Notes: generated by a model from the letters alone, not told the origin. A stretch of DNA of 64,000 nt from Epiperipatus broadwayi (GCA_028023455.1 JAQFVV010000056.1:5417717-5481716), one strand, 5' to 3'. Shown: positions 22,980 to 35,015, numbered from the stretch's first letter. Numbers and translations: made by a program.

Positions 22980-24114
22980 TATTTGTTGATAAATTAACTA
23001 ATTAATATTACAAAACAATTTAAATTCACCAATATATTTTAATAATGTTATTACCTGCTTTTACAAAACAAAATTATTATTAATAATAATTTAAAGACTT
23101 AAATAACTATTAAATAAATAAATAATAATTTCAATTAAAAATTCAATTTAATTTACTTAAATAAATACAGTTTTAAAAAATATTTGTCAGACTATTTATT
23201 ATGATGGCATTTAATTTGTAGTTATATATCGAATTATTTCCATCATCTAATAAGAATTTTTAAATATATTTTTACAAAAACCTAACTTTTACTAATATTA
23301 CACAGGTTAATATAGAATCCAAAATTTAGTTTTTCATATATTACATAATAAAAAGAAATAACAATAATTTATAAAAATGACAAGTAAAAATAATTGTATA
23401 AGCAAATCGCCAATAATAATTGCAAATGCTTTGAGATAAAATATTTGTATTTTTAAAATTAGAACCAAAAAAAATGTTTTTATTATTGAATCATTAAATT
23501 CTTTGAGTATTATAATACATATTTGTGTTTAACTATTCATTATCAAAATAGTTTGAAGCAACAAATAAAATAAATGAAATTCTATTTTTTTTCTATTCTA
23601 GCACCATCTATAGGAAGCTTGAGTAATTAGTGTTTACCATATAGTTGTGTGATTTATTTTCCAGATTTTGCCTTTATCAAGCAATGTTGTATAGTATTAG
23701 TTTAAAATAACATGGATTTTTTCATTATTTAAAGTATATTTACTTTCTTTGGCTAAATATTTCATTGTCAGATATACCTGACTTTTTGAAAGGCTACTGT
23801 TTTCATATATAAATTTGACAGCAAACAAAAGATTTAAATATTATATAAATAAATGTGAGAATTGTGCATATCTGAATGTCTATCATTTTTGTAATTTAAG
23901 TTTTTTTTAGATTACGTAATGGCAAAATTTGATAATATTTTTGTAATAGTTTTTTTAACTGGTTGCCTATGAAAATGACTTTTTTTAAAAAAATTGGTTG
24001 CTTTAACAATATTTTTTTAATATTTATTGTAAATTAAACAAACAATTTTAATATTATATAAATAAATGTAAGAAATATACTCAGTCTGAAGTAGTGAATT
24101 TAACAGTATTAAGT
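22980..24114. other. AT-rich stretch with one degraded family 2 tail
   Basis: Apart from the family 2 copy at 23190-23330, only poly-A/T and (TAA)n-like runs are visible. Confidence 0.45.
23190..23330 (-). repeat. Degraded family 2 tail
   Basis: GATGGCATTTAATTTGTAG, TTATTTCCATCATCTAATAA and ...ACACAGGTTAATATAG align with the minus-strand tail of family 2 as seen at 19235-19365. No opposite arm is present. Confidence 0.55.
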
Positions 24115-24126
24115 ACAACTATAAAT
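24115..24126 (+). repeat. Left target-site duplication of the hammerhead array
   Basis: ACAACTATAAAT occurs here and again at 26625-26636, exactly at the two outer borders of the family 1 cluster. Confidence 0.8.
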
Positions 24127-24288
24127 CACATGATCACTATCTCATACTAGCACAATAATTGTTATTAAACAATTCAAAATACAGCAAAACTCTCCATATA
24201 GTAGTGCCATCTTGTGCTAACAAGAGCAATCAATGGATGCCAGAAGGCTTGTGCATAAAATCCCTATCTAGTGCCTACTCATCCAATA

Positions 24289-24330
24289 TCCCCAGACTGG
24301 TTTCTGGCTTGTGGCCTTCATCAGTGAGGA
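24289..24330 (-). ncRNA. Hammerhead ribozyme, type I, intact core
   Basis: Minus strand: TCCTCA, CTGATGA, AGGC-CACAA-GCCA, GAAAC, CAGTC, TGGGGA. Stem I pairs six of six with one wobble; stem II has GGC/GCC plus an A.A mismatch next to the core. The stem III loop differs from the array copies (CAGT in place of TAGT). Expected cleavage is after the C of GUC. Confidence 0.82.
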
Positions 24331-24433
24331 GCCTTGGATCTGAGAGCACTGCACCTAGATCTTAGGATCTAATGCAACCCTCCAGCACCCACCTTTTAAC
24401 TCTATTTAACTACAAAACTATGAGAATGAAATT

Positions 24434-25038
24434 GAAACCATAGACCATATTATACACCAGTGCCCAAGACTTAAAACACTGAAAGATATAATTATAATCA
24501 GTTCCAACATAAGACCTGATATGATTTTCTCACTTGAAAATGCCATTCATAATGGGTTTTTTTTAATAATAAGGCTTTCTACCTTTGTCCTTTATTCCAT
24601 ATGGATAGTGAGATGCAAAACTCTCATGGAATTACCCCCACCACAAATCATACCATTGTTTTATCAAACACTCAAAAAAATCAAGAAACGTGACCAGCTC
24701 CTGGCCTCCAGTAAAGTCTTTGATGACACCTGGTCTTTAACTGCTCTTTCCTTTTCCTGATTATCAACTCCCACCTACCCAGCATTATAGAATAGGAAAT
24801 TCTAAAAGAAAATATTCATGTTTATATAAAAAATGCTTATTCCATTAAACAAGTTCTTAGAATCTCATCACTATACCTAACCACATAAGAGTATAACAAT
24901 TGTACTCTCATAACAAAATTTAGCCAGATGACAAATAGAACATTATACAATCATATTATTGTACAATTTATTCATTTATCTATACTTTATTAGTATGTAA
25001 TCACTATTTATTGTTAATAAAATTTTTGTTGAAATGAA
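24434..25038 (+). pseudogene. 5'-truncated L1/Tx1-like LINE inserted in the ribozyme element
   Basis: The frame reads ETIDHIIHQCPRLKTL, then the DMIFSLENAIHNGF region, KIKKRDQLLASSKVFDDTWS and a stop at 24760. It matches the 36122-36523 protein nearly residue for residue (one frame slip apart) and covers the end of its zinc-knuckle and C-terminal tail. The 3' UTR to GTTAATAAAATTTTTGTTGA is also shared. The 5' junction is at GAAAC, which both flank and LINE share. The flanking family 1 unit appears to have lost about 9 bp instead of gaining a duplication. Confidence 0.8.
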
Positions 25039-25075
25039 CAATATTTTCAATCCAAGCTCAATAGCTTATATAGGC

Positions 25076-25117
25076 TCCTCACTGATGAAGGCCACAAGCC
25101 AGAAACTAGTCTGGGGA
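25076..25117 (+). ncRNA. Hammerhead ribozyme 1 of tandem array, intact core
   Basis: TCCTCA, CTGATGA, AGGC-CACAA-GCCA, GAAAC, TAGTC, TGGGGA. All catalytic-core bases (CUGANGA, GAAA, UH) are present, and stems I and II pair. ACTAGT across stem III is self-complementary, so two neighbouring ribozymes could form a dimeric hammerhead. Expected cleavage is after 25111. Confidence 0.85.
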
Positions 25118-25535
25118 TATTGGATGAGTAGGCACTAGATAGGGATTTTATGCACAAGCCTTCTGGCATCCATTAATTGCTCTTGTTAGCACAAGATGGC
25201 ACTACTATATGGAGAGTTTTGCTGTATTTTGAATTGTTTAATAACAATTATTGTGCTAGTATGAGATAGTGATCATGTGATGTTTAATGGTTTAACACCA
25301 ATCCTGCCTAAAAGGATAGTGGTGGCTATGGTTGTTAAAGAGCCAAAGACACCAAAATGTATGGGTACTGAATTGAGTTCAGACCGATATGACTATATAA
25401 GCTATTGAGCTTGGATTGAAAATATTAATAGTGTTTTCATTCTCATAGTTTTGTAGTTAAATAGAGTTAAAAGGTGGGTGCTGGAGGGTTGCATTAGATT
25501 CTAAGATCTAGGTGCAGTTCTCTCAGATCCAAGGC

Positions 25536-25577
25536 TCCTCACTGATGAAGGCCACAAGCCAGAAACTAGTCTGAGAA
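25536..25577 (+). ncRNA. Hammerhead ribozyme 2 of tandem array, intact core
   Basis: Same core as the 25076 copy. The distal strand of stem I reads TGAGAA in place of TGGGGA, turning one wobble into an A-U pair and introducing one A.C mismatch. Expected cleavage is after the GUC ending at 25571. Confidence 0.82.
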
Positions 25578-26001
25578 TATTGGATGAGTAGGCACTAGAT
25601 AGGGATTTTATGCACAAGCCTTCTGGCATCCATTGATTGCTTTTGTTAGCACAAGATGACACTACTATATGGAGAGTTTTGCTGTATTTTGAATTGTTTA
25701 ATAACAATTATTGTGCTAGTATGAGATAGTGATCATGTGATGTTTAGTGGTTTAACACCAATCCTGCCTAAAAGGATAGTGGTAACTATGGTTGTTAAAG
25801 AGCCAAAGACACCAAAATGTATGGGTACTGAATTGAGTTCAGACCCATATGACTATATAAGCTATTGAGCTTGGATTGAAAATATTAATAGTGTTTTCAA
25901 TTTCATTCTCATAGTTTTGTAGTTAAATAGAGTTAAAAGGTGGGTGCTGGAGGGTTGCATTAGATCCTAAGATCTAGGTGCAGTGCTCTCAGATCCAAGG
26001 C

Positions 26002-26043
26002 TCCTCACTAATGAAGGCCACAAGCCAGAAACTAGTCTGGGGA
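26002..26043 (+). ncRNA. Hammerhead ribozyme 3 of tandem array, core mutated
   Basis: It reads CTAATGA where CTGATGA is required: the invariant G5 is A. All other parts match the 25076 copy. It should be inactive or nearly so. Confidence 0.8.
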
Positions 26044-26467
26044 TATTGGATGAGTAGGCACTAGATAGGGATTTTATGCACAAGCCTTCTGGCATCCATT
26101 GATTGCTCTTGTTAGCACAAGATGGCACTACTATATGGAGAGTTTTGCTGTATTTTGAATTGTTTAATAACAATTATTGTGCTAGTATGAGATAGTGATC
26201 ATGTGATGTTTAGTGGTTTAACACCAATCCTGCCTAAAAGGATAGTGGTGGCTATGGTTGTTAAAGAGCCAAAGACACCAAAATGTATGGGTACTGAATT
26301 GAGTTCAGACCCATATGACTATATAAGCTATTGAGCTTGGATTGAAAATATTAATAGTGTTTTCAATTTCATTCTCATAGTTTTGTAGTTAAATAGAGTT
26401 AAAAGGTGGGTGCTGGAGGGTTGCATTAGATCCTAAGATCTAGGTGCAGTGCTCTCAGATCCAAGAC

Positions 26468-26509
26468 TCCTCACTGATGAAGGCCACAAGCCAGAAACTT
26501 GTCTGGGGA
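26468..26509 (+). ncRNA. Hammerhead ribozyme 4 of tandem array, intact core
   Basis: The core matches the 25076 copy, but the stem III segment is ACTTGT in place of ACTAGT, so the palindrome is lost while C-G and A-U closing pairs remain. Expected cleavage is after the GUC. Confidence 0.8.
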
Positions 26510-26624
26510 TATTGGATGAGTAGGCACTAGATAGGGATTTTATGCACAAGCCTTCTGGCATCCATTGATTGCTCTTGTTAGCACAAGATGGCACTACTAT
26601 ATGGAGAGTTTTGCTGTATTTTGA

Positions 26625-26636
26625 ACAACTATAAAT
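26625..26636 (+). repeat. Right target-site duplication of the hammerhead array
   Basis: ACAACTATAAAT matches 24115-24126 base for base and directly follows the last family 1 base. Confidence 0.8.
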
Positions 26637-26689
26637 AATAAGATTATTTGCTAGAGCACCCTCTGAATAAAAAAACAATGTCCTGAAAG

Positions 26690-26879
<190 letters not shown>

Positions 26880-28233
26880 ATTGGATGTAAATACAATATC
26901 TATTTTTTCCCTCACTAAATATCACATTTCAAACCTGAATTTATGTACTGTAATCACATTTTCTTCATGATTTAAATACTATACTTCTGTAGTTAAAAGC
27001 ACCTGTACTGACTTTCTTAGCATAAATGTAATATAATAATAGGCTAACCAAAAACTAATGTAAATACAGTGCTATAGCATCTATTCTTTTCCTCACTAAA
27101 TATCATATTTCAAACATGAATTTATATGTATTGTAATTATATTTTCTTCATGATTTTAATACTATATATATTCAGTTCTAGTTGTTAAAAACATGTGTAT
27201 TAATTTTTTTCAGAATATTTTTTCCTTTAAAGAGTTTTTATTCCTTTGCATAAAATGGTTCATAAAAAATTATTATGGTTTAATAGTGGAACAAACAATC
27301 CTTTTTTCATTGGAAAATATGCGTTATTGTAAATTTGATACATGATATTGGACAAACATTCCTACTTTCACCAATCAGAGAACAGAGAAAATGAGAATTA
27401 TATATATATAAGATTGAATTTAGATTTAAAAAAATACAATTGCTTAACTTTTGGTCATAATTTATGCATAGTTTCAGAAAAAATATTAAATAAAAACTTT
27501 ATTTAAGTATATTTATATATACATTAGGCTATTACCATAATCTAATCAAATGATATTTTTTTCTCTTTTTCATGTGTTGATGGTCTGACCTGTTACAAGG
27601 CTGGTATTAGGATTAAACCATTTTAATTTTAGATTCATAAATATTGAATTTAAAGTGATAATCTAATTAAATAGGCTATTCTTTCACAGAGTTGTAACAT
27701 TTTAATATGCTTATGTATAGCTATTACATTACATTGTCATATAGAATTGTTTGTTATTAAATCACAGTTACTATAAAATTTTAAATCACAAACTACTCAT
27801 TTTGAATTGGTATCACTCCAATTATCACATAAAACCATTACTTTTTATTAAAATATATATGATGCAAAAATAGCATTAAAACATGATTAAAGGTTATCAC
27901 ATGTTATTCACAGAAATTTAATAGTACACGTGACTGATTTTAAAAATTCAAAAATATTTGAAATCGATTACTTACAAATGAAAGATAAAATATTAATGTG
28001 TTTTAGGTTAAACTTTTTAGTCTACTATTAAAATATAAAAAAGTTTAAATAGCTAGTTTCAGTCATGAGAAAGATTGCAAATAGCAAACAATTATTTGAA
28101 AATAGATATATGGGTTAACTATAATTAAAAAACAAAGTGAATAGGCACTGCAACATTTTTAAAAGGCTGTTGAAGAACAAACAATATGGCATGAGATCCT
28201 TTGACAAAAATTACTATTTGCCTAAGTCTTTAC
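26880..28233. other. AT-rich stretch with an internal duplication and a degraded family 2 copy
   Basis: Bases 26885-27000 and 27062-27200 resemble each other (both contain TCACTAAATATCA.ATTTCAAAC.TGAATTTAT and TTTTCTTCATGATTT), a local duplication about 180 bp apart. A family 2 relic is at 27505-27700. No gene was recognised. Confidence 0.55.
27505..27700 (-). repeat. Degraded family 2 copy with tRNA-like module
   Basis: In order, it shows ATTAGGCTATTACCATAATC (tail), TCTTTTTCATGTGTTGATGG, TCTGACCTGTTACAAGGCTG, GGTATTAGGATTAAACCA and ATTGAATTTAAAGTGATAAT. These match the minus-strand family 2 unit at 19255-19500 with a deletion between tail and module. Confidence 0.55.
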
Positions 28234-28349
28234 CAATATTATACAGAGGCAAAACTCTCCATATAGTAGTGCCACTAACACAAGCCAGAGTAATCAATGG
28301 ATAAAGAGTTTGTGCATAAAATACATATCTAGGGTCTACTCATCCAATA

Positions 28350-28390
28350 TTCCTAGACTGGTTCTAACTTGTGTCTTTCATCAGTGAGGA
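28350..28390 (-). ncRNA. Hammerhead motif, damaged
   Basis: CTGATGA and GTC are kept, but the GAAA box has lost one A (TTAGAACC). Stem II is AAGAC...GTTA. Predicted inactive. Confidence 0.65.
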
Positions 28391-28626
28391 GCCTTGGAAC
28401 TGAGACACCAAAAAAACATTAAAAAAAGATACCAAAATGTATGGAGGCTGAACTGAGTTCACATCTATATACCTATATGAGCTAATGAGCTTGAATTGAA
28501 AACAATAAATTATTGAGTTTTCATTTTGGTCTCAAAGCTTTATAGTTATCTAATAAAATAAAAAGTAGCTGCTGGAGGTTTGCATTAAATCCTAAGATCT
28601 AGATACAATGCTTTTAGATCCAAGAC

Positions 28627-28668
28627 TCTTCACTAATGAAAGTCACAAGCTAGAAACTAGTCTGGGAA
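28627..28668 (+). ncRNA. Hammerhead motif, core mutated
   Basis: TCTTCA, CTAATGA (G5 to A), AAGTCACAAGCTA, GAAAC, TAGTC, TGGGAA. Stem II keeps an A-U pair where the array copies have G-C. Predicted inactive because of G5. Confidence 0.68.
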
Positions 28669-28884
28669 AATTGGATGAGTAGGCACTAGATAGGAATTTT
28701 ATGCACAAACCTTCCTGCATCCATTGATTACTCTGGCTTGCACTGAGTGACACTACTGTATGAAAAGTTTTGCCTCTGCATAAACAGCTTGTGTAAGTAT
28801 AAACAATGGAGAGCATGTGATGTTTAGTGGTTTTATCAATATTATAAACAATTTTAACTAAAAGGCAATATTATTTTTATTTTC

Positions 28885-29025
28885 CTGAAGGTATGCGATG
28901 ATGGTATATTAGATGTAATAATATGTTGGACTATTTCCATCATCTATCAGTAAATGTTGAATGTATAGAAAATTTTAAACTTTATTTAAACTTTTCAAAT
29001 ACAAACAACTTGCTAGTAGTAGTAG
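28885..29025 (-). repeat. Family 2 tail, single copy
   Basis: CCTGAAGGTATGCGATGATG, TTGGACTATTTCCATCATCT, TTGAATGT, AACTTTATTTAAAC and CAAACAACT match the minus-strand family 2 tail. It breaks off near TAGTAGTAGTAG. It lies 40 bp from the right target duplication of the family 1 element. Confidence 0.65.
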
Positions 29026-30899
29026 TGAATAAATAGACAACACAGCTTCTATTTTATTCAAACTATATTTATATGACTTATCTTCTTAAACAAATATTTT
29101 CAAAATAATTCTAATATAATCATCTAATTTTTTGTTTTAAGTGATTTGATATTTTTAATATTTATCCATTTAAATTTAAATTTTAGGCATTCCAATGACC
29201 CTGTAATTGCTACTTTTTTACATTGTAAGCATATGTATAAATTATATTATGGTATGTGATATGCAATGGATTGTAGCAAATCTATTTATGAAGCTATTAT
29301 TTTAATGTATTAATTTTAAAAAACATGTCAAAGATGTCATCATTATAAGAATCTTTACAGTCCTTCATGTGTGATTGATAGAACTTTCTATTCTTATGAC
29401 AAAACTATGAATGAGGTGATTTAGAAACAAAATTTATGATTGGCTGATACTTTAGATTGTTCTATCATGTGGCTAAATAGGACAAAAATGTGATTTTCAG
29501 TGATTAATAATGATTATGATGCAATATTTTTGCAAAAGATTTATTATTAAACCAAAACTATGACACTAGTAGGGGATTATCTTAGAAAACATATTATTTT
29601 TAAAAAGATGACTCTTAGAAAAATGTTACAAGAAATGAGAAGCTGCCATTACCGGATTTAAAAAAATTACTTTTGTAAAAACTATAAATAAAATATTTTA
29701 ATAATAAATAATTTATTAACTTTTAAAAATTTTTTGCTTCTTTAATGATAATTAATTCTAAATATATCATTTTATTAATAACTTAAAATTCTAATATATC
29801 ATATTCCATTGTTCTAACTTTTTCAATAGGTAATGGGTAACCAATGAACATGTGCTTCTATGTTATCAACAAGAACTTCATTTAAATATTTATTTTATAA
29901 ATTTAAAATATTAAATTTTATTTTTTTTTAAGTATATTCATATGAAACCTTAACTATACCTAAAAAAAAATTAAAATTATTATATAATATATAGAAAAAA
30001 TGGCTTAATTGTGAAAAATAAAATTATGCAAATAAGGCATACTGTTTAACAGAATATTCACTAAGTTCTATTCATAGTTTGATATGTGAATACGTATATT
30101 GAATTAACTAATAAATGATTTTGAAAATTGACAAAAATTATAATAATATGATATTTCAAACGAAATATATTTTTATCAACAAAATATAATTATATATAAT
30201 AATTATCAAACTTCAGAGATGATATAATAATCATTCTAAATAAGATTGAAATGAACAACTACTTATAATTATAATTATTTAATTATCAACCACCTTTCCT
30301 CTCTTAATGAGACCTTTTAATGATTGAATATTATTATGTAATGTTTTTGCAATTACTTAAAGCTATCATATATCGAATGCATACCATTCTAACCTACAAA
30401 AGTGTTAATGACCATCCAAATGCATTGATATTTAAACTCTGATTTGAACTTTGTCATATTTAAACTCAATGGCATTAGATCTCTATAATTGAACTATATA
30501 ATATTATGCAATGTTAGATTGTTAATAAACTTTGACTTGTTTGTTGTTAGATTTGTGTCAGCATTTTGTTTACTATTGTTTGCTCTGACAATTTATATTT
30601 GGCAATAATATCTCCTCTCAGTAATCTAGAGGCAATTTTAGATATCTGAGTGATGGTACTGCTGTGGCAGGCATTTATACTTGTTATCTTCACCAGTAAA
30701 TTCTAATTTTCTTGGCTATAGGTCTAGTGGCATCCTCTGATGATAAATATTAGTGTGTCTGCTGTCCATTACAATAAATACTTGCTATTTTTTTAAATTA
30801 TTGGAATCAATATTTTAGTGTTATAGTAAACTTTATTACATATAAACAATAGTTACAATGTTAATTAAGAGTTATGAATATGGCATTTCACCTTATCTC

Positions 30900-30970
30900 A
30901 TTTATATATATATATATATATATATCCTTATATTAAACTAAGCAAACAAAAGGAGTATGGCATAAGGATA

Positions 30971-31001
<31 letters not shown>

Positions 31002-31032
31002 CCTTATATTAAACTAAGCAAACAAAAGGAGT
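30900..31032. repeat. Local tandem duplication with (TA)n
   Basis: The segment (TA)n-TCCTTATATTAAACTAAGC-AAACAAAAGGAGTA occurs twice, about 78 bp apart, separated by ATGGCATAAGGATATATC. Confidence 0.85.
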
Positions 31033-34000
31033 AATTAGATAAATTATATTATACCATTATTGAAATAAAAAGAATTAACAGATGGTAAAAATTATTTGAA
31101 TTATTTTTTAACAAAGATTAATAACATGAATAAGATTATATATATATATATATTATAACGGTTGGGAAATTACAGGAGTTCTTCCATATCTGCATACCAG
31201 GCACCATCAGGCCATTCGATCCTGGAAAATTTATATAGTAAGCAGATACTTAAGTTAAGATCCAATTTTATTTTATTATAGACCGTTAGCCCCAATCACT
31301 AGCTCATGGAGCAGCAGAGATAATGTAAACTTTATTTTTAAAGAAAGAAAGATTTAAAAAAATAAGAATAGGCCACTGCCAGATTAACAATATACAGAAA
31401 TATTTATTTTGCACATATATAAAATTTAGAATTATTTTAGAATAATGTTTACTTTATAATTTGATTTACATTTTAACTTTTGATTTTATAAGTTCACACA
31501 GATGAATTTTTTTTTATTTTATTAGAGTGTTGAGTATGGATAGACTACATAGATTGCACTCGAAAAAGAAAATATTCTATATCCCTTATTTAACCTAAGC
31601 CAAAAGTTCACAATCAAACTAATGCAAATCTACCTAATATATTGAGGTATTCAATGCAGCATGAATATGATAGCACAATACTGTACTGTCAGAAATATAC
31701 ATCTAAACATTATGGTTATCCAGAAGAAATGTCTCTCATCCAGTACAGGAATACTTTGTCTGTCTTGTGAGAAGAACAATAAAAAAAGAAAACTCCATAG
31801 GAAGGGATTGTGGTCTTTTTTGCTGTCTTACTATCCCATTCCATAGGCTAAAGAGATTATCCAATGAGTAAGGATAATGTGATCATGCATGTAGCAGATC
31901 TTCATGCTACATTTACTAATTACACCAATACATACAATCTATTGACCAATTTAACTGTGAAACAAATAACCTAAGATTTACCCTCCTTTAAATTAATATA
32001 ACTTTACAAATCTATGCAGCCATTCATGCTGACTTAAATTTAACATTTATTAATAAAAGTTTAGCTTAACAGAAAAAAAATCATAATAAACACTTAAAAA
32101 AAACAGAAAAAATAAATTAATGGAAATGATTTTTAAAAAAAAATACATTCAATAAAAATAATTATTAATAAATGATTTCATTTGGTCAGATAGGAATTTC
32201 TATTTCTATTTAAATACTGGGAAAGTTTTATAGTGAAAGTTCATTAGTTATAGAGTTCTTATGGTTTTAAAGAGAAAAAGTTCATACTTTCTAGTTGCTT
32301 GTAATTGGGATCCAGTGTTGTTTCTAATTCTGTACATCTTTTGCTGCATTTGGTATAGTTCTTTGCAGGCTTTTATTGCAGGACCCTGATGTCCTGGGGT
32401 CTGCAATCTAGGAAAATAGTATTTCATTTTTTCTTTTTAAAAAACTGAAGGGATTGAAAGTGCATCTTTTCAATCCCTTCTCCTTCAACTCTCTGAACTT
32501 AACACATATAGAACATCCAATAATTTATTACCAATATTTTCCCTTTTTATATTAAAATTGCAGATTGACTGGACATGATGTCATGATGATGATTATTCTT
32601 TCGTTGAGTTCCATTTTATGAGGGATTTTTTTATTGGCTATTCTATTCCTATTGTTTTTTTTCTATCTGATCTTTAATTAAAAATTTTGAGATGCCCAAA
32701 GGCTAGTTCACTTTGACTAATTAAAATAATCATTTCCATTTTACACAGTAGCATTTATCATAAAATTTAAAAAAAAGATTGTTTAGAGCTCATTAGCATG
32801 CTCTTAATTTTACAATAGCATTAATTAAATTATTATACATTCTTAAAGATATAGTTTTAAAACTTTTTCTTTTTTTAATAAAGTTTTCTTTTAATAATTT
32901 TTCATCTGTGCGATTTTATATATATACGAGATTAAATGACTTTTAATTTTCAATTTGTAATTTTTAAAAACAAATTTTTATTTGTGAACTTTTTATTTTT
33001 AATTTCTAGTTTTATTTATTATAATGTAACAGCATGTGTGCCTGTTACAATACATATATAGTAACCACCTGGTTTACATCACACACAGAAACATAGGTGT
33101 GTGTACACATACTCACACACACACACATATATATATATATATAAAGGAAAAATAAAAATAAACAGGGAAATACATTTTTGTAGATACTTTTCTACATTTC
33201 CTGGAATAAAAATAATGACTGTAAAGAGTTAATAATTATAAATTTAAAACAAAATTTTATTATAAATTAAAACATTTAAAAATGTCTAAATAAATAATAT
33301 TATTCTGATTCTGAAATTTAAAAACAAGCATGATATTTTTAAAATCTTTAATTAATGCTTATATACATTTATTTATCTATTTTTAAAAATCTTTGTAGAA
33401 GAAAAATTTCCAAATGTAGCTTTTTAATTAAAAGTGCTTTTGAAGAGATTAAAATGGTTTCCAATCAAGAGAGATAATATAAAAACAATTTTTAAATTAG
33501 TATTGTTGTCACCTCAGATGATTCTATAAAAGACTGATAAAAATATCAGTTCAGTCGGGCTTGTTTTTGAACAGTATGGTTTCTAATTTTTGAGAAGTTT
33601 TGGCTTGCCATTTTTGTAAGACCTGGCCAGAGAAGTCTGGTTTTACAATTTTGAGAAGCAGTGGCCAAATAGGCCAATTAAAATGTTTTGATGATAATTT
33701 TTTAAAGACAGTTCTTGTCTTAATATTTTTGTAAAGCAGTTGGCTAGCATATTTGAAAAGTTATGAAAACAAAAATAGTTCCCATAAAGATGTAGCTGAA
33801 GTCAAGCCAGTAGATCCAGCAGTGAGAAGTCTACTAGTTCTACATACTGGAATTTAGATTTACTTGAAGACTGGGTCAACTTAAAATGGATTAATTAACC
33901 TATACAAATGTTTTCTAGAAGATGGTTTGCTGGTTTGAAGCTATCAAGCCCTAGACAGAAAGGAGAATGCCAAGATACCTGATTATACCTTTCTGATTAT

Positions 34001-34972
34001 AAAAAGTTTGGACTATACCTGTTTCACCAAGACCAACTCACAAAAAAGCACAGATAAATGTATATATAATGGTGAGCAGCATTATATATAGTGAGAATAA
34101 AATTTTAAATAAATTTCTTTGATAAAAATGACATTTTAAAAAATCTATATATTTTAAAAGATAACAAGTAAATAATTTTGCTTGAACTGAATTAAAATCT
34201 GAAAGTAATGATTGAATCTTGGACAATATATTTTGAAAAAGAAAAAAAGAATATCAAACATCTTTTTTATATTAATTTAAAGATATAATTAATTAATTGA
34301 GAGTAATCTGTCATTAACCTTTTCATTGGTGAAGTGTCCATATTGAATATTTAAAAAATTATGTTAAACCACAAATTTTATCATAATATATGTTTATATT
34401 ACTCAAAAATAACACAATATATATTATTTGAAATATGAAACATCAAATAATGTAATGATGTTAAAAAATATAGTCATTGATATTCAAAGTAAGAAAAAAA
34501 AATAAAAGTTAATATTTCTAATAATGTTTTTCATATTATTTTATAAATTCAAAATTATCATACATACAACTTAAAATTATATTTTTGTTAGTTGGTTAGT
34601 TGGATTCATCATAAAATTTCTTAAAAAATGATATATAATAACAATTATCTAAGGTAATCCATCACTTGAAAACTTGGTATCTTTCATTTTTCCTAGTAGC
34701 CCTTCAAAATGTATTTCCATACAGAGGTTTGCAATGAATATGTCATCCCTAATGACAAGTAGTTAATATTGACAAATAATTAGTATAATTTAAATATTAT
34801 AATAAAGAACTGCAATACAGTTTGTAATTTATTAAAAAGTTTTACTAAAATAGTCACTATATACAAAATAAAATAATAAAATAAAAAGTGAATGAAATAT
34901 TAAATTGATTATAGAGCTAAGCTTGAGGTACATATGTTAGTAGTTTAGAGTCAGTGTGATGTAGTATTATTT

Positions 34973-34975
<3 letters not shown>

Positions 34976-35015
<40 letters not shown>

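Larger units (their letters stand above)
24127..26624. mobile_element. Family 1 hammerhead array: inverted unit plus tandem units
   Basis: A single 2.5-kb insertion lies between matching 12-bp repeats. Its left part is one family 1 unit on the minus strand (24127-24433, resuming 25039 to about 25071, with a LINE inserted between). From about 25072 the strand flips to plus and four ribozymes follow, spaced 460, 466 and 466 bp. The shorter step is a 6-bp deletion in the TTCAATTTCATTCTC region. The first plus unit starts just upstream of its ribozyme, and the last ends just past GGAGAGTTTTGC. No unit encodes a protein. Near identity of the tandem units suggests insertion as a multimer or recent amplification. 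Known parallels are animal retrozymes and hammerhead-bearing terminal repeats of Penelope-like elements. Confidence 0.88.
28244..28836. mobile_element. Family 1 hammerhead element, inverted copy
   Basis: The minus-strand arm (28244 to about 28400) and the plus-strand arm (about 28401-28836) meet near ACACCAAAA. The plus arm carries almost a full unit: the ACCAAAATGTATGG segment, the AGTAGCTGCTGG segment, a ribozyme, GTATGAAAAGTTTTGCC, then GCATGTGATGTTTAGTGG. The flanking direct repeat CAATATTATA is at 28234-28243 and 28837-28846. It is more diverged than the 25 kb array, so older. Confidence 0.84.

Noticed and set aside
24159-24365. Repeated short frames starting MLLNNSKYSK or MPPCANQSNQWMPEG (7588, 7659, 24159, 25501, 25967, 26433)
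   Set aside because: They are antisense readings of the non-coding family 1 unit, including across the ribozyme. They recur because the repeat recurs, and substitutions do not favour silent sites by eye.
24127-26624. CRISPR-like or classical satellite array
   Set aside because: The units are 466 bp, include an inverted copy, carry ribozyme motifs and lie within one target duplication. A CRISPR is excluded, and an insertion fits better than a centromeric-type satellite.
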